A DNA stretch of 64,000 bases from Lepidurus packardi. Taxonomy: Eukaryota; Arthropoda; Branchiopoda; Notostraca; Triopsidae. Both the position numbers and the translations under genes were made by a program. The stretch is taken from assembly GCA_023053545.1 (NCBI GenBank), contig JAKZAN010000002.1, positions 9,048,790-9,112,789 on the forward strand. The letters are read 5' to 3'. Shown here piece after piece: positions 22,944-35,943 of the stretch. Each line of letters opens with the position of its first letter. Positions within the stretch are counted from its first letter, which is position 1. The notes beneath the pieces were generated by a model. It did no database searches. It was not told the origin of the DNA and was given only the letters and a program-made list of their open reading frames with translations.

Positions 22944-25165
22944 ACTTCCGTGGTTACTTTATCAAGTTATAACAAAGTATATGGTGCAGTCTTTCAGGCA
23001 CAGTCCAACCAAACGCTCATAAAAGATAGAAATAACCATTACCTCGAATTTACATCCTCGGTCTTACTCTGGATTATTATTACACGCTTTGTTCTGGTCA
23101 AGCAAACCCGTTATTCGTCTCCTTTTTTACCTGTCTATACAGGGGAATATACGCCAACTTTTGCTTAACTGATTTCCATGGCCAATGACTTCATGAATTA
23201 CGATGCTGTTGGCACAAAGATGTTTCCCATCTAGTCTACATAATCAGGATAAATACATACCGAATTGTCCGAACATTCTTCCAGTTTTTTGTGATTACAG
23301 CACAGCAAAAAGATGTACTCAAGCTCATCAACTAGGCGTGCAAAAAATCGTCACTGCAAGAATTTTGAAAGTGAAAGAAATGTCCGAGTTCATGTCTGAG
23401 GAGCTATATTTACGTCACAACTTAATTCGTTCCGCGCAATATTAACACTCTAAACTCGACAAGGAAGACGTACAACACACACAAAAATACTGACTGGTTT
23501 ACTTACTATTATAAAAAAAAAACATACTTTGACCTACCATCTTCGTCAAAGGTTTTCCTGCATGATGAATGCTATCTATCTGGGACAGCGTCCCCAGAAG
23601 GTAATTAAAAAGTTTCGCAGATGTTGTAGCTTCTCGAAAAACTCATTAAACCCTCCAGCATCTAGCCTCCAGTGACTTTACGTGCATGCGTGTTACCCAT
23701 TTACTTCCGCATACACTTCAAACAGTTTTCAAAATATTATATGCGCACTGCACACCCAAATTTCTATTTTTTTGAAAAAATCGAGATATTAATCAGCAAT
23801 TATAGCTGAATGGCGCTCACTGTTTTCCTTCTTTTTTTAGGCGTAGTTCGTTTTATGGAACGTTTCCCACCAACTCCGAATTTCTGACGGCTTTTGAAGA
23901 GACAACCAACCACTAAACACCTTCAACCAATACTTGCGTTTTTGATACCAAACAAGTCAAAGTAATTAACCAAACGACGTATTCATTGTGGCCCTGGTAG
24001 GGTTGGGATGAATAGTTGACTAAGACCCTAACTGATTCCCTTCATTTGTGCTGGGTGCTTTGTATTCCGCTCGCATATATAGCGTTTCTCCGTACCAGAC
24101 AAACAATTTAATTAAGCGTTTAACGGAAGTCTTATGATTTTAATCACTTCCTTCCACAGATTGCCGAGATCCTTTCACAATCTAGTACTGTATTATTGCC
24201 TCTTACCATGGTTTTCTCCTGGTTTTGGTATGTACTTGCTCTCAATCCAAAGAAGGTCATTTGCCTTCCAAAAGATGTTGTTGCCCTAACCAGGTCCAAC
24301 ATATTCTGTACTCGGGACGCGAAGAGGCTCAAGGGGCAGTTTTAATTCATGAAGACAGGATTTATTGCTCTACCGGAGAACACCTGTTCTGCCTACAAGA
24401 CGGGCTTAGTCGATGTAGGTCAATGGGATGAAGGTAATTTCGGTGTTCAAAATAGAGTGCAAATTGCTGCCATTTGTGGTGCTGATGTCATAATCGAAAA
24501 ACTCCGCAAAATCTAACTTGAATTCCATGCTTCCATTCTTTGCCTTTAGAAGCAGAACCACGCAAATGAAAAAGGAAAACTACAACTTTCCTATTGGGTC
24601 CAGGGCGGGGTACTTTTTTATTATTTCATTCCGAGGAAAGTTTATTTTTTGTTTCTTTGTTGGTAATTCCTATTAAGGGCAAGTGATAATCCAAAAAGGT
24701 TTATTAAGGAGGGATGAAGAACCCAGCAGAGCTTGAATTTCTGCTCCATTTGAGAAAAGTGAACACTGTCGTTGTTATTATTGAGGCTAGTTTTCGACTA
24801 GTAGGTCAGCAGGATGGGCTCTGGCGACGTACAGCCCCGTAACGAAGCAGTGCTCCTCAACGAGAAGCAACCAAGTCCACCTGTGCGGCTGAGGCGCGCT
24901 GTTCTACCTGGATAAACTGCCATACTATCGTTCTGCTCCATCTTGCAGTGCGCAGGCGCCAGGTGAGAAAACTCTCACGCTCAAGTACAAACCCAACGTT
25001 GAAGCATAGCTCAGAATTCGCTCAGAATCCGTCAAGGAGTTCGGTACACCTACGATCATGGCTTCATAGAAGCCCAGAACATAATTGCATATCGTGTTAA
25101 AATACGAACGAAAATACTCAACTAAGTGGTGCAAGATAAAAAAAACACAACAAAGTGGTGCAAAA
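22944..25165. other. Intergenic
   Basis: No supported gene. A short + frame with an acceptor-like start at about 24164 (through the stop at about 24344) is open in two frames and matches nothing I know. Upstream of 25166 I see no clear TATA box. Confidence 0.35.
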
Positions 25166-28100
25166 ATGTCATTCAAATCGCTATGGATTCTATGTTTGGC
25201 ACTAAGTAAGCAAAACTTTTCAATCAAACTTCACCAAATTGATTCTATTTCCTAATATTTACTGATAACACAATAATGTATCTTAGGTCTGAAAAGCTCC
25301 TCGGTCCAAGGTTTACGTAATTTCGAACCACATGTGAGTAGAACTCTGCTTTAATTTCAAATCTATCGCTAAGAAATGCGAAGTATTGACTGAGAAACGA
25401 TTAGCATTTACGATAACTTTAACTGCTATGTTTACCCAAAATAGCCGTGTAATTATCGGAATCATTTACATTCCAGGAAATGGCTATGGAGAGTAACTTT
25501 GAGGCTACGATCAATCAACAGAAGGACTTTGAAGGAAGATCTGGATATGCACACTCGTCTCATTCCGCTTCAATAAACCGCAATCAGCAGCAAAGACGTC
25601 CCGTTAGCGGATGGACTGCATTTACACCTGCTTGGCTGAATGATCGCGTAATTGGCTATCAAGACAACGTTCGTCCAACAACGTTAGCACCTCGAGACGC
25701 TCCTCCACAATACCGCGGACCATCGCTATCTTACCATGCGCCAGCTTTGCAAGAAGCACCTCAATGGGATAGTTACGAGTCCCCAAACCAAGGCTATGAA
25801 ACTCAAGAAACGGTACCGGTGCAGCGTAACCCAGTTATTGCCAACGATTGGCATCGTGAAGAGGAATGGCGGCAAAAAACCTTCTTTCGACCGGAACAGT
25901 TTCAGGAAAACGCTGGCATCTCACGTCCCGGGCCTGCTGTTCCTGTCGCACATGTCCAGCAAAAGCCTCAGGCTGAGAGCTCCCACTACGATGACCGAAG
26001 ACCTCAATCTCCACCAAAAAATAATAACTACTACGACTACGTGGACCCACCGCAGCAGCAGGCTTACCACCCCGAACCTCCACCACCTCCGTATTACCCT
26101 TCCAGCACAGCAGAGGAAAAGTACCCGGAAGTTGCTTACGCCCCTCCGCGTCAGGCTGCTCCCAAAGAGATTTATTCCAATTTACCGGAGAAAGTACCCA
26201 CGGTACACCGCCAGCCTCCAGCTGTGCAAGTACCACCCAAAACTTATCCGTCTAACGCAGCAGTGGAGAAATACCCGGAAGTTGCTTACGATACCCAGCG
26301 CCAACCTACACTCAAAGAAAGTTACTCCAGTTCACCGGAGAAAGTACCCGTGGTATCCCGACCATCACCTCCCGCGCAGGCACCACCCCAGACGTATCCG
26401 TCCAACAACAATCACCCTCCTCCAAATCGCAACGTTCCAAACCCAAATCACAACCAGCCGAAGCTCCAAAACAGTAAGCATAATAACCGAGCGTACCCCG
26501 AAAGACCGCCGCAGTACCAACAGTACCCGGTCGGGCCAGGAGAGCAGCGTGCACCGCAAAACATTCCCACAGAAGATCCTTTCAGAGACTTGATTAGTCT
26601 CAAACGTAAGAACCGTCCTGTACCAGAACGGACGTCAACAACGCACGCTCCTACCTACCAGGTCGCGCCAGATCCTTATAAAGGCTTAATTAGCTACAAG
26701 CGCAAGCCTGCGACGCTACCTCCCATTCCATCGTACGACGAATCTGTAGACTTTCAGACTCCGTATTTGGAGCCGTACAATGACGTACCCGCATCGCCAG
26801 AGGACGAATCTCATCCGTACGCTCCGCCTGTACTCGCTGAAGATTCTCAGCCTTACCCTCCACCTGAGCTCACAGAAGAATCTCATCCTTACGCTCAACC
26901 CGAGCTTGTTGAAGAAAGTGAGCCTGAGCCTGCTCCACCGATCGTGGAAGAAACCGACGACGACTCATGGCATGAGCCACCCCCTTACCAACGACCCCAA
27001 CCCGCTACAGAAGAAGACGTGGGTTCCTTGTCACTATTTACCCAACTTGGCACGACAGCGGTCCCATTACCAGCTCGCCCCGTAATGCAAAAGAGTAACA
27101 CCAAAGCCAGATTTCCTGCCCGCTATCCACTCCGTCCCAATACTCCCTTGCATACTGATGAGGTCGAGACTGATCACAGTGATCGCGTCCCATCGTCGGA
27201 AGAAGCAGAAGCAGTGAAGCTTGTTCCTACTACATTTCGACCCGCCATTACAACTGAACAGGTAGTCACTCCAAAAACAAACACTTCACCATCACTCACC
27301 CGATCAAGACTAAAAACTCGTCTTCCCATCACTGCTTCTCTTGCGGGTCAAAGCACGCAAAATGTGAAAAAACCTGGTGGCCTTACATCGACAAAAACTG
27401 AATACATTTCAGACGTACCTAAGCAAGACAGCTCACTTGTTCTAGTGCCTAACGAGCCACTTTTTCCTTACGAAACGCCAGAGGCTGCACCGGCTCTAAT
27501 AAAAAGCCCCAGTATTACGACGTCAGTGACAACGACGACAGCCAAAACGACGAAAGTGGACGCCAACGGAGGCCGCATAGCCGCTTACAGACAACGTTTA
27601 GACCAACTACGAGAGCAGGCCAACAAGAATCGAGATCTTTCTAAAAATGTCAATTCTAAAGTCGGGAATGATATCCAGAGCAGTTCGTCTTCCAACAAAC
27701 TAGAAAGCACACGCGGTACTACTACTTCCACCACCTCGACGACCCGCAGACCAGCTGTCACGCGGCTCAGACCCAAGTTCCCTACTCGCAACCGCCTGGA
27801 TGGCGGCGACCAACCCAAAACTCTGCCCCAAAATGATAAAGACCAGGAAGAGGTGAAGTTGATGGGACGAAACCAAGCAAGTAGCACTGAAGAACAGGCT
27901 ACCACTACTCGAAGAACCTTCACTCCCAAGTGGCGTAGTACTACGACTACTACGCGCGAGTCGCCTACTATTGACGAGTCACCCACAGAAGCTTCACTTG
28001 GTGAAGATTTCCAGTTCCCGCCATACAAGCAACGTGATCGTCCCTATAGACGTAAACCTGGCATGCGTAGACGAACAACAACTACCACCGAATCACTGCT

Positions 28101-28998
28101 TCCTTCGGAAGAAGAAGATGACGAAGACTACAAAGTAACTCAACGGAAACGAGCTTCAACCAGTACGGCACCGACTACAACGACTACGACAGAGATGATT
28201 GCCGTTTCCCCAGAAAGCGACGAAGAACTCAAAATAGACGAAATCAACGAGCCGAATGAAAAAGACCACATTAAAGGCTACTCTGTAACTGTCAGTACTT
28301 CAAGTACGACCACTGCCACTACAATTGCGTCGACGACTTCGACGACTTCGACGACGGCAGCATCCAGTACTTGGACCAATACGCCGAGAACATTCGGTAT
28401 AGAACCCTGGCTTGGTCACTCTACCGCCTATGATTCCGACTCCCTCGAAATTCCCGAGCCTGTCGTCATCAAAACTGAGAATCTCCTCGAGTCAGAATCA
28501 TCCCTATCTGCTCCCAAACTAGCTAACCACCCTAAATTCCCTCCCAGCCTAGGTGACGATGAGGATGAGCCAGTTATCGAGCTAGTGGAGGAACTACCAG
28601 CAGGTGTAAGCACGACCCAACCTACGGCGACAGCCGACCAAGAGGATCAGACACCACTAAAGGACATCCTAGCCAAATGGCGGTCTAGCACCACCACAAC
28701 AGATCCAACAACAGGTCAGCCGTGGTTGCAATACACAGACCATTTATTTGACGCCTCCACAGCGGGGTTTGAGGACCGCCGAGATGATGACTCGGCAGAA
28801 TGGCTCGATAAATCCGACGAAGTTAACGATCCAAGCGTTGTAAGCACCACTACCACTACCACTACCACCACTGCGAAACCCGTCTGGGAACTCATGAGAG
28901 GAACCCAAGGCCCATTTTTGCCAATTGAGCAGCTTTTACCACTTCGGCCAAGCACCAAAAAACCCAGACGGAAAATTCCTGCTCCGCGACCTGAGTGA
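25166..28998 (+). CDS. Very large secreted Pro/Thr-rich low-complexity protein
   Basis: There are three exons: 25166-25205, 25287-25333 and 25477-28998, with matching phases, giving about 1202 aa. The first two exons encode a signal peptide (MSFKSLWILCLALS..SVQG), so the product is secreted. The giant third exon is nearly all disordered: Tyr/Pro/Gln-rich at first, with a roughly 50-residue tandem unit repeated about twice (YPS..A.EKYPEVAY, nt 26095-26397). Next come paired DPF/DPYK-type LISxKRK motifs, acidic HPYAPP-like repeats, and Thr-rich tracts up to nine or more residues. Basic clusters (RPYRRKPGMRRR, KKPRRKIP) are dispersed. There are no cysteine domains or catalytic motifs. An extracellular matrix or cuticle-associated mucin-like protein is likely, which is inference from composition and from the next gene. 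A shadow frame across 25736-26593 is not coding. Confidence 0.8.
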
Positions 28999-29025
28999 AA
29001 CTCAATAGGCGAACAATGAAAATAG

Positions 29026-29031
29026 AATAAA
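29026..29031 (+). terminator. AATAAA polyadenylation signal
   Basis: An AATAAA hexamer lies 28 bp after the stop codon of the Pro/Thr-rich secreted protein gene. It is the expected 3' end signal for that transcript. Confidence 0.6.
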
Positions 29032-31650
29032 CAATTATAAAAGAGAAAAAGTGTCCTATTCACGTGTAGTGCGGTTCAGTTCCATGTCTATTCCTTATTT
29101 AATTTAAGAAGCAAAGTGTCTTTTTTAAACTTGTCCCCGACCCCTTGTACTGTGGCAGTCAGATGTACATGCTCTCAATACAATATTTTGTTATGAAATA
29201 ATTAAAACTGTTCCTTTTCCTTCAAATTATCTTTGGTTAAACGCCTAGAAAACCCCAAAACCTCTGGCATAACTGGTACAATACCGAATACCGTACGTTA
29301 CGAGGGGCAAGGGACCAACCTGCACGAGCATGTGGGTTACGCTTCAACTTTTCAGCTTGAACTTCCTAGAAGTTCCTATCCATTCCAAGTAACCACCTGC
29401 CGCTCAATGTTTGCACCCAAAACAATTGCAAAAGGAGGTTAACTTGTACCACGCCAGTTCCCTTATCCACACTACATCAATAATAGTGCGTCATAAGGAA
29501 GAAAACGATCCCAGTGTACGTAACCTCTCCCAGAACTAGGTTAACCAGAAAATCCTAGCGGCTATATTCAGCATACCGGTACTAAAAATACTAGTAACTA
29601 GAATGGGGGTAACATGCTGGACCCCAAAAAAAAAAGGAAAAAAGAGACCAAATGAAAAGATACACTTATATTTACAACAGCTGTTGGAAGATTTTTTGGA
29701 CCAATTTCACTATCAAGGACCCAATTCTTTTTTCATCATTACTCTTCCTTGAAGGTGCTGCTGCGCTACCTGCTCCCGGACGGCAGAGCTGTGAAGGGTC
29801 CAATCTAAAGAAGCAACGGCTTCATTTGCGGCAGTGGGTCATCAAGTCTTAAGGGGAAACTTGCAATGGCAATTTGGGTTAAGCGGTCTCGGACTACCAG
29901 TCATACCCCAAAACCCTCGCGTATGTTAATCCTGTAGCAGAATTTCCTCTATAACATATTCTCCCCCTCCCCTCACCAGAAAGGTTTACCAAACTCACCT
30001 CCTCGAGAAACCTCCTAAAGTAGCTGTACATAACCCGTATCATAACATCAGGAAACCATCCAAAGAAAATGTAGCAAATAAATACTCAAACCAATAAAGC
30101 CCGTTGGTTTTGGATGCGGAAACAATGTTAAGGTTTTCCCTTTACGATTCCGGGGGTTTTAACCTTCAATCTTGTGACGCGATAAGCTTGATGTAAAAGC
30201 CAGCTCATTTCACTTCCACGTCCAGATGATTATCGCTGAAGCTTTTATATGTGACGGTTTCAACTAACTATGCAAATGTGAAACTGAACAACGTGACGAG
30301 GCTGGACTATACAAACACAATAAGACTCACACATGCACTCGAAAGATTCTTCCTGAACGAAATGTCAAGTCATGCGAGGGCTAAGTGTTGTTTTGCATGC
30401 AGCGAAACTAAAGTGCAGACGAAACGAACATTATATATATATAAAACTTTTTTTGAATATTTGCCTAACGAAGCCTGACTTGGCCCTGAAGGTGAGCGAG
30501 CATTAAGAAAAGGAACTCGATTTTTAACCGGTCTCTTCTTCCAAGCATGGTGTTGGTTATAGGTTCGTAGGTGAATTGTCAAGAACAAGCATATAAGCCT
30601 TCACTGAAAATTATGTATATAAAGTCCAAAAAAGGAATGAAATGCAATAAAGGGCATTGACTTTCAGGGTCGCCGCTATATTCAATTCAAAATAATAAAA
30701 AAGAAATGCCAATCACAAACAGAAGAAATGTCAACCTGGAGCTGAACTTTAAAACGTGATTCGTTGCAGGTTTTTTCACTTAAAGGGTGAAAGTGTTGGT
30801 CGTGTAGTTTCCTTTTTTTGCGTCGCAATTGTCGTAAATCTGTTAGAAAACTAAACGCAGGCAACTTCTTAGCGGAAACGAAAACTCCGTTTAGTGCCGG
30901 ATGAGTAAATAGGATCAACTATGCATGTAAACTCCTGAAACTTTCGCTCAATTGTGGAACCTGACACTTCAGAAAGAATCACAAGGTACCCAAAACGACC
31001 TTTATACTCCTATCAGGATCTTAACAAAAAGACGCCACGGTTCATTTAGGGTCACGTTTTAAAACGTAGGATCAGATTTCCCTATTAGCTTTCTCCCTAC
31101 AATGGCACCAATTTAATTCAAGCATTTAGCTTTCATGGACTGTTAAAAAATTTCCGTAGTAATAAACGACTCTATAAACTTAACAGAAATTAGGGTCTTT
31201 CGAGAAACATCCGCCATAAACGCCCCAACAGGTTCCAACAGTTGTTGAACGGGGCCAAACTAATGGAACGAGCTAATTAACGAGCCCTCCTAACATGAGC
31301 TTCTAGAAAAAGCTGAAACCTCGACAATGTTTTAAAATCTCGGGGAGGCCGGAACTAGTTGCCACGTTTATATTACCTAAAAGACTTGCTTGGCGACGTA
31401 ATAAAAATTTAACTTTTAAAAAAGACCTACTTTTTAGAGAGTTGCTCCGGTTTTCTTCGAGATCAGGAGCAAGCGCGAGGGGCTTTCGAGGAGGATGCAC
31501 TGCTGTTGTTGCTCAACCAAGCGAGACGGATTCGGTGTTGGGTTGTGCTGTTGCCCGCTTACCGCTTTTTGACGTCCCGGTTCGGCTCTCGTTGTCCCAA
31601 GCTTCCAACGCTACCTCTTCAATGGGTCCCTCACAAGACAGCTTACTTCG
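29032..31650. other. Intergenic
   Basis: No supported gene. Frames here are short and lack splice or family support. The last 200 bp are GC-richer and lead into the promoter of the chitin-binding gene. Confidence 0.4.
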
Positions 31651-31658
31651 TCCCTCAC

Positions 31659-31695
31659 TATTTAAGTCCAGGATCCTGTTCTCAAAGTCGTCAGT
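31659..31695 (+). promoter_or_regulatory. TATA plus initiator core promoter of the chitin-binding gene
   Basis: TATTTAAG at 31659-31666 is followed by TCAGT at 31691-31695, the arthropod initiator consensus, about 33 bp downstream. The coding start is at 31872. A GTGAGT donor at about 31744 and CCAG acceptor at about 31777 could remove a very short 5'UTR intron. Confidence 0.5.
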
Positions 31696-31871
31696 ACCCA
31701 TCGACTAATACACTCCACCAGTCCTGTGCTTTAGCTTAATACCAAGTGAGTTTCTCAGAAACTTCCTACAAATAATTCCAGGCATTCCTTGCCCATTTTT
31801 AATCTCGAGTGGATTTTTTTTATTGCAAATTGTCAAAATTTCGAATTAATTGCAATTGGAAATTTGCAAAA

Positions 31872-34146
31872 ATGAAGTGGAGTTTGGTGTTAGCCGTGGT
31901 TGTACTGGCAACGAAAGCATCGGCTGAAATCGACGATTTCAATTATTTCTCCGAAGATTCAGATAGCGATTTAGCCAGCCGCACACCCCGGCAATTTTTT
32001 TCGTCGTCAGGACTAGTGTTCCCTGGCCCTCGGTCCACCCCTAATGAAAACCCACGTCAACGGTCTCCGAACAACAATCGACCGAACCGACCTTCTCCTA
32101 ATCGCCCCAGTAATTACAACAACAAAGAGCAAGAGGTTCCAGCGCAAAAGAAGTCGGCACAATTTGACGAGGGTTCATTTGTACCCGTTTTTGCGCCATC
32201 CGCTGGCAACAAACCTAGTTTGAACAGCAACAATCCTAGCAGTCCTTCCCGTCCCAACTCGGGTACCTTCTTCCGTCAAGAGTCGCCCAAGGCGCCCAGT
32301 CTGCAAGGGGATCGACCCAACAATAACGAAAGACCTACTTTCCAGCAACCTTCAGCGTCCAATAACAGACCCTCGCAAAGTTACCCACCTTCCAATTTCG
32401 AGCGTCCCAACTTGAACCCGATTCCCAATCGTCCCCACGAACGGCCTAACTATTCTGATGAACCCCAACCGCCCTTCAGGAACCCTGAACCCTTCTCTTC
32501 CCAAGAATTCAACCCGTCTCCATTTTTACATCCCTCTCCACCTCCTCGTCCAGAACGTCCCGACCGACTCGAACGACCTGAACGTCTCGAGCGACCTGAA
32601 CGACCTGAGCGTCTCGAGCGACCGGAACGACCTGAAGCACCCTCTTCTCCGTTTAATCGCCCTGACGAAGAACGTGTACCCTCCCTCTATAACCGACCCA
32701 GTAGCAACAGCAATGGTGGCAACGATTTCCAGCACAGCAGACCTAACCAACAACAGTCTCGCCCAGTAGCTCAATCACCCCGTCCTGTTCCCATAACCAC
32801 TACCCAAGAGTTCAACCCTCTAGATGTCCCTACACCCAACATTCGTCCCTCTCCTACCACCCCGATCCGACCCCACCAACCACCCCAGCAGCAACAGCAA
32901 CCCTCCCAGCAGCAACAGCAACCCTCCCAGCAGCAACAGCAACCCTCCCAGCAAAAGATTAGTCGTCCTCAACCCCAAAGTGCTAATAAGGTTCGTGCTC
33001 CACCTGCATCCCAGCCACGACCTTTACAATCGTTAGATGATGAGGAAGAGCAAGACGAAGAGGAAGATGGTCGTTACAATGCACGTCCACCTGCACCTAC
33101 CCGACAAGAGTATGTCCCGGAAAGGAAACCCACCTCGGCCCCCAAGAAACCCACTCCCAAGCCACGTCCCGCTCCGACCAAACCACAGAAAAAACCTCAA
33201 CCCGTAAGGACAATTAAAACTTAAAATACCACACCAGGTGGAATAATTGGTGGTCTTTGATTTTTTTTTTCTTGCTTACTTTGCCCCTAACAGGTTGAAG
33301 AGGAGCGCAAGTCGCCAGCATTGGACGAAGAAGAGGAGGAGGATGACGAAGACGTTCCCAAGCCTGATCGCTTAACTGAACTACTCAAAGAAACTACCTT
33401 TAACTGCAAAGGCAGGAAAGACGGGTATTACGCCAACGTGGAGTTAGATTGTGAAGTCTTCCATTATTGCCAAGACGGTATTCGTCATTCGTGGCTTTGC
33501 CCCGCTGGCGCAGCTTTCCATCAAGTAAAAAACAAAAAGTGTAAACCTGTTGACATGCATTTGTTGACATAACTTTTTTTCTCTTTAACAGGTGCACTTG
33601 ATTTGCATGCCTTCGGGAAAAGAGAACATTTGCGAGAAGTCTTCTGACTTCCACTTTGTGAATGACTACCTCTACAAGACCATCGACGATGGCACTGGCG
33701 ATAACTCTTCCCAGGTTTATGCTGACCGGTATTACCCAGAAGGGTACGAACCCGGTCTATCCCAGCTCGACTCGGAATCCATGGTGGTTCCCAGCTCGCA
33801 CAACTTCAAAGCCGTCAACAGTCAACATAACCAGCAATACCCTACCCATAAACAACCTTCACGACCCGTCCACCGCCGTCCTCCCCAGCGCATCCAACCT
33901 GAGTACGAAGAGGAAGACTATGATGAGGAAGAAAGCAGCATCTTACCTTCCTTCCACAACAGGCCTGATCCCAGGCGCCGACCCCAACAATTCGCCGAAG
34001 AATCACGCAATATTCAAGACACTCGTCCCCCACCAAGGGTTCACAGACCCAACAAAGAAGAAGCCACCACAACTACCAAACCCAGTCGTTCGACAGAAAC
34101 GCCAACCTCCTCTGCAAGCGCCATCGAAGAGGAGCTTGAGGAATAA
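31872..34146 (+). CDS. Secreted cuticular protein with one chitin-binding (CBM14/ChtBD2) domain, CPAP1-type
   Basis: There are three exons: 31872-33203, 33294-33524 and 33592-34146, all phase 0, giving 705 aa. The start at 31872 opens a signal peptide (MKWSLVLAVVVLATKASA). Residues 19 to about 475 are disordered and rich in Pro, Asn, Ser and Gln. This part contains tandem RPERLE units (nt 32555-32635), a threefold PSQQQQQ repeat (nt 32885-32955) and acidic DEEEQDEEED patches. A peritrophin-type chitin-binding domain then spans the second intron. Its six cysteines are at FNCKG, LDCEV, HYCQD, WLCPA, LICMP and NICEK, with aromatic residues that bind chitin. The C-terminal 150 residues are again low-complexity, with HRRPPQRIQPEYEEEDYDEEE-type sequence. 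One domain in a long disordered protein fits the arthropod CPAP1 class, acting in cuticle or peritrophic matrix. AATAAA follows at 34276. Confidence 0.88.
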
Positions 34147-34275
34147 TTTAATTTAAAAGAAACAATTAAGGTCTCTCGCTATGTGTTAATAAGTTTCTTG
34201 GGTACTTGAAACTCCTCACGACTGTCTGTACAGTCTCTGACATAATTATTTATAACCGCACAAAATGGTTTGCTG

Positions 34276-34281
34276 AATAAA
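34276..34281 (+). terminator. AATAAA polyadenylation signal
   Basis: An AATAAA hexamer 130 bp after the stop of the chitin-binding gene and 128 bp before the next start. It is the likely 3' end signal for that gene. Confidence 0.5.
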
Positions 34282-34408
34282 ATTCATTGTTGTCCTTAAA
34301 CATAGCAAAGTGCGTTTCCATGGCGATCTAATCCAAACAGGGATCCGTTGGATCGACAACGCATCCACTATCAGGTACAGGATTCTGATCTGGACGCTAA
34401 AAAGAAGG

Positions 34409-35712
34409 ATGGGTAAAGAAAAAGAAATGCTTTTGGCTGCAATTAATAAAGCGATAGAGCAATTAAAACTATTAGAAGTGATTGAGAGACAAAATGTGAA
34501 TGTTCCTGAACAAAAACCCGGACAAAATTCAGCATGTGGCAACGCTCTCAGGTAAAAAAAAATGGTTGTATAACACCCTAATAAAACAATAAAAATACCC
34601 TTCTATGAAATCCAAAGGAGTCAACTACTGGCCGTTTTACAACATACTGCAAAAACTGTAGAGGAAGAGACGAATCTCGCACCTTTACGAGATTTCGTGG
34701 TCCAAGCCTTCGAAGTCGCCAGCATCGAACAATGCCATAACAATCAGGAACAGGAACTGAAAATCGAGCTGACGTCACTGCAACAGAAAGCAATAGCCAC
34801 GAGAGATCTGTTCGAGGAACGAGATGTAACTTTAAATCGCCGGATTGCTGAACTCAAAGTAGTTAGTCTCCACCATTCTTCTCTACTTCCGCTTTATAAG
34901 TAAACAGAACATGAACTGATGCGTGGAATGCTCAAGTAGGACAGATTAGCCTTTGAAACGACCAAAACCGAGGAGAAACTACAACATGCGTTAAAACACG
35001 AAGACAAACTGGGTCAAGAATGCTGTAATCAGTTAGACGAACGACGCCGTAAGATTGAAGACGAAATCCAGGCTGTTGAGATATGCATCGAACAGGAAAA
35101 AGACCGTGGGAGGGCCAATCAACGCAACCTCTGCCAGGAAGTCGAGGTGATCAATTAATCTACTCGGAAACTACGCTTTCTAATATAAAATGAAGCTCCC
35201 TGTGACTTTAAACCTCAAGTCAACAATGAAAACGATAGGGAGAATCATCGTTAAATTCTTTATGAATAGGAATTAGAAACGCAGCTCCGTATCCTGAAAG
35301 CTAACTATGCCATTCACACGACTGACTTGCAAGCAGAGATTGACAGACTGAACAGTCTTCAAGGAGCGTTAGACGTGGAGATCGGGAACCTTCGCGAAGC
35401 AGTAACGTCACACATCCAACAAGAGAAAGGGAGGGACATCATTAAAAATAAAACTATATTTTTGGATAGTACGAGCTTCGTCTGGAGGTCGTGCAAGATG
35501 ACCGTGCAGCCAAAGAAGCTGCACATCAACTTCAATTACAGCGGGAGCAGTTAATACGAACCGCCATTCGCATTCAAGCCTGGTGGCGTGGTATCATGGT
35601 ACGCAAAGGCTTGGGTCCGTATCGCAAAAAGAAGCGTGGATCTCACCCCAAGCAACGACGACATTCCAACACCGTAATTGTTGAAAAACGTCTGTCTTAT
35701 AATGACACCTAA
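34409..35712 (+). CDS. Dynein regulatory complex DRC9 (IQCG)-like coiled-coil protein with IQ motif
   Basis: Five exons (34409-34551, 34621-34858, 34940-35146, 35270-35401, 35470-35712) join in frame to about 320 aa. I chose the ATG at 34409 (MGKEKEMLLAAINKAIEQ); the frame is open upstream, so the start is not certain. Almost the whole protein is predicted alpha-helical coiled coil (LRDFVVQAFEVASIEQ, KIEDEIQAVEICIEQEKDR, LQAEIDRLNSLQG). The C-terminus has a calmodulin-binding IQ motif, IRIQAWWRGIMVRKGLGPY, followed by a basic tail. In my knowledge the IQAWWRG..VR..LGP context is typical of IQCG/DRC9, a subunit of the nexin-dynein regulatory complex of motile cilia. DRC10/IQCD is the main alternative. 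It is tail-to-tail with BCS1L (231 bp between stops). Confidence 0.65.
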
Positions 35713-35902
35713 CGCTGTCTCTCTTCTGTCTTTTTTTCTTCTTTTTTTTTATACTGTCTAGAGAGCGAATAGAAGTAAAGTGGGAGACAAACCGTCCAAG
35801 ACTCAGCAACAGCGGACAAGCACACGAAAACTCGTGAGCAAATCTTCGTAGCTTTCTTTGTCAAAAAATATCGAGTCATTGCAACGCTGGACTGTTTGAT
35901 AA

Positions 35903-35908
35903 TTTATT
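35903..35908 (-). terminator. AATAAA polyadenylation signal for BCS1L
   Basis: AATAAA on the minus strand, 36 bp after the BCS1L stop codon, inside the short spacer shared with the DRC9-like gene. Confidence 0.5.
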
Positions 35909-35943
35909 GCTGTATATGGATGCTATGCCGGATGTTAACTTTT

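Noticed and set aside
24164..24344. Frame reading VLLPLTMVFSWFWYVLALNP
   Set aside because: Open in two frames, no partner exons, no family resemblance.
25736..26593. 285-codon frame overlapping the secreted Pro/Thr-rich gene
   Set aside because: It is a shifted reading of the repetitive exon; the main frame has the signal peptide exons and consistent phases.
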